From Acetobacteraceae bacterium (GTDB lineage: Bacteria > Pseudomonadota > Alphaproteobacteria > Acetobacterales > Acetobacteraceae): DNA of 45,516 nucleotides. Below, piece after piece: positions 44,503-45,516 of this stretch (positions are counted from its first letter, which is position 1; every line of letters begins with the position of its first letter). Where the stretch lies: positions 1 through 45,516 of the forward strand of contig JANYCX010000138.1 of the NCBI GenBank assembly GCA_025360065.1, in the 5' to 3' direction. Below the pieces are notes generated by a model. The model saw only the letters and a list, made by a program, of their open reading frames with translations. It ran no database searches and had not been told where the DNA came from. Position numbers and translations under genes: made by a program.

Positions 44503-45516
44503 CTATCCGAATCCCAGCGCCTGCCTTTGCTCCGCCCAGCCATTTGGTAGCCGACTGGCATTGGCCAGTTTATTGGCGGTGAGCCCGACGGGCTGGCGGC
44601 CGTTGAGAATCGCGGTGATGATGTCGGGGGCCAGGAAGCCAAGCCGGATAATGCGGGTGATGTAGGAGCCGGTGATTCCTTCCAATGCAGCGAGTTCACT
44701 GACACCCAACCGCTCTTCCATCATACGGTCGCGGAGCTGTCGGGCACGCAAGATCAGCTTGATCAACGTTGGGTCCGGTTCTGCCGCACTGCCAGCGCCA
44801 TCGACCAGCATGCGCATCTCCAGCCCGGCCCGTTTGAACTGGACCGGGATGGTCAAGAGGAGCGGCTCTCCAGGTGGATTTGCAGTGCTCTCGATATCGA
44901 CATCGCCGTGCTCATGGACGTCGGCCAGGTCATGGGAGCCGGCGGTCCTGCTGAGGTGGCCAACGTCGCCGTTGCGGAGAATGCCGATCAACGCCTGGGT
45001 GTCGATGATCAGGTCGACCCGCTTGGGATGAACGATGATGCGGGAGAGCATTTGCCGCAGCAACGCCCGTCGCTCGATAAGCGGTCGCTCCGGCCACTCC
45101 GTCGCCAGGCTCGCTGCGCGATCGAGCAGGGCCGCGAGTTCGTCCCCATCGCTCTCCTCACCGCTGACCATCGCGTAGATAGCCGAGCGGTCGGTGAGGA
45201 ACCGAATCATGCGATCAGTGACCGCTCGTTCCAGGTCACCGGCGGGAATGCGCATGGCGGGAGCGGCGGCGGCGGCGGCTTCTAATGCGATGGGTGCGAT
45301 AGCTCGATTATTGCCGAAAGATGCATCACCCGCCTGCTGCGGTGTCCCGGTTTGTAGAGCCTTGGACACGTAGTAGCGATAGCGGCGCTCGCCCTTCTGG
45401 CTGTGGGTCGGCAGCAGCCTTTCTCCAGCCCCGTCATAGACCAACCCCGCGAGCAGGCTGGGATTGGCGGCGCGGCCGCCAGAGCGTTGCTCGACCCGGT
45501 TTTCGCCCAGCCGGCG
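44503..45516 (-). CDS. Large serine recombinase, C-terminal part (5' end outside window)
   Basis: The frame is open from the window edge (RRLGENRVEQRSGGRAANPS) to the stop at 44503. It matches the region after the recombinase domain of Pin-related large serine recombinases: the NPSLLAGLVYDGAGERL segment and RYRYYVS, a long helical and coiled region, and a C-terminal helix-turn-helix-like end (LGVSELAALEGITGSYITRI, then NGRQPVGLTANKLANASRLP and WAEQRQALGF). The catalytic Ser domain lies outside the window. This supports a mobile element next to tRNA-Ser; intactness cannot be judged. Confidence 0.88.
   Translation of the reverse strand, partial: RRLGENRVEQRSGGRAANPSLLAGLVYDGAGERLLPTHSQKGERRYRYYVSKALQTGTPQQAGDASFGNNRAIAPIALEAAAAAAPAMRIPAGDLERAVTDRMIRFLTDRSAIYAMVSGEESDGDELAALLDRAASLATEWPERPLIERRALLRQMLSRIIVHPKRVDLIIDTQALIGILRNGDVGHLSRTAGSHDLADVHEHGDVDIESTANPPGEPLLLTIPVQFKRAGLEMRMLVDGAGSAAEPDPTLIKLILRARQLRDRMMEERLGVSELAALEGITGSYITRIIRLGFLAPDIITAILNGRQPVGLTANKLANASRLPNGWAEQRQALGFG

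Overview
The window (45,516 bp, visibly GC-rich) looks like chromosome from an alphaproteobacterium, most likely Acetobacteraceae or a related Rhodospirillales lineage. The evidence is the conserved right-hand core (rplU-rpmA-obgE-proB-proA-nadD-rsfS-rlmH next to gpmI-envC-ctpA-polysaccharide deacetylase), the strong G/C preference at third codon positions, and the many ATGA/GTGA start-stop overlaps. The genus call is inference; no 16S gene is present.

Region 1 (1-6.2 kb) is catabolic: the end of a fumarylacetoacetate hydrolase-family gene, an alpha/beta hydrolase overlapping an S9 dipeptidyl-peptidase-type enzyme, an orphan peptide-type ABC substrate-binding protein, and an enolase-superfamily enzyme on the opposite strand. 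Region 2 (6.3-9.1 kb) holds the most notable locus: a thioredoxin-like two-domain protein translationally coupled to a UGSC-family selenoprotein. The selenoprotein gene is interrupted by one in-frame TGA, which I read as selenocysteine 92 in a U-G-S-C motif, with a small hairpin at SECIS spacing. Region 3 (9.1-20.2 kb) has a CorC/HlyC-type membrane protein, an SGNH/AlgX-like protein that overlaps an acidic small protein tail to tail, a TerC-family protein, purB, an RND efflux permease with its adaptor, and a three-gene unit of a luciferase-like flavin enzyme plus split PYR and PP subunits of a ThDP decarboxylase.

Region 4 (20.2-31.6 kb) has a small-gene cluster ending in a DUF4258/DUF2283 pair, rpmB, a degenerate histidine-kinase-like protein, a secreted hypothetical, an M20 peptidase, a DMT exporter, and a three-gene operon with a MotA/ExbB-like membrane protein, a MotB/ExbD-like partner and a small basic protein. 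It closes with a decayed DUF1236-like remnant, an SDR, a glutamate-1-semialdehyde aminomutase-like aminotransferase, a secreted methyltransferase and a CorA transporter. Region 5 (31.7-43.9 kb) is the cell-envelope and translation core described above. Region 6 (44.0-45.5 kb) is tRNA-Ser(CGA) followed by the C-terminal part of a large serine recombinase running off the window, which suggests the edge of a mobile element.

Three copies of a 29-nt element sit 1-2 nt after the stop codons of three unrelated genes, always in the same orientation relative to the gene. Two of the copies carry a second shared module. No CRISPR array, rRNA gene or complete known defence system was seen.
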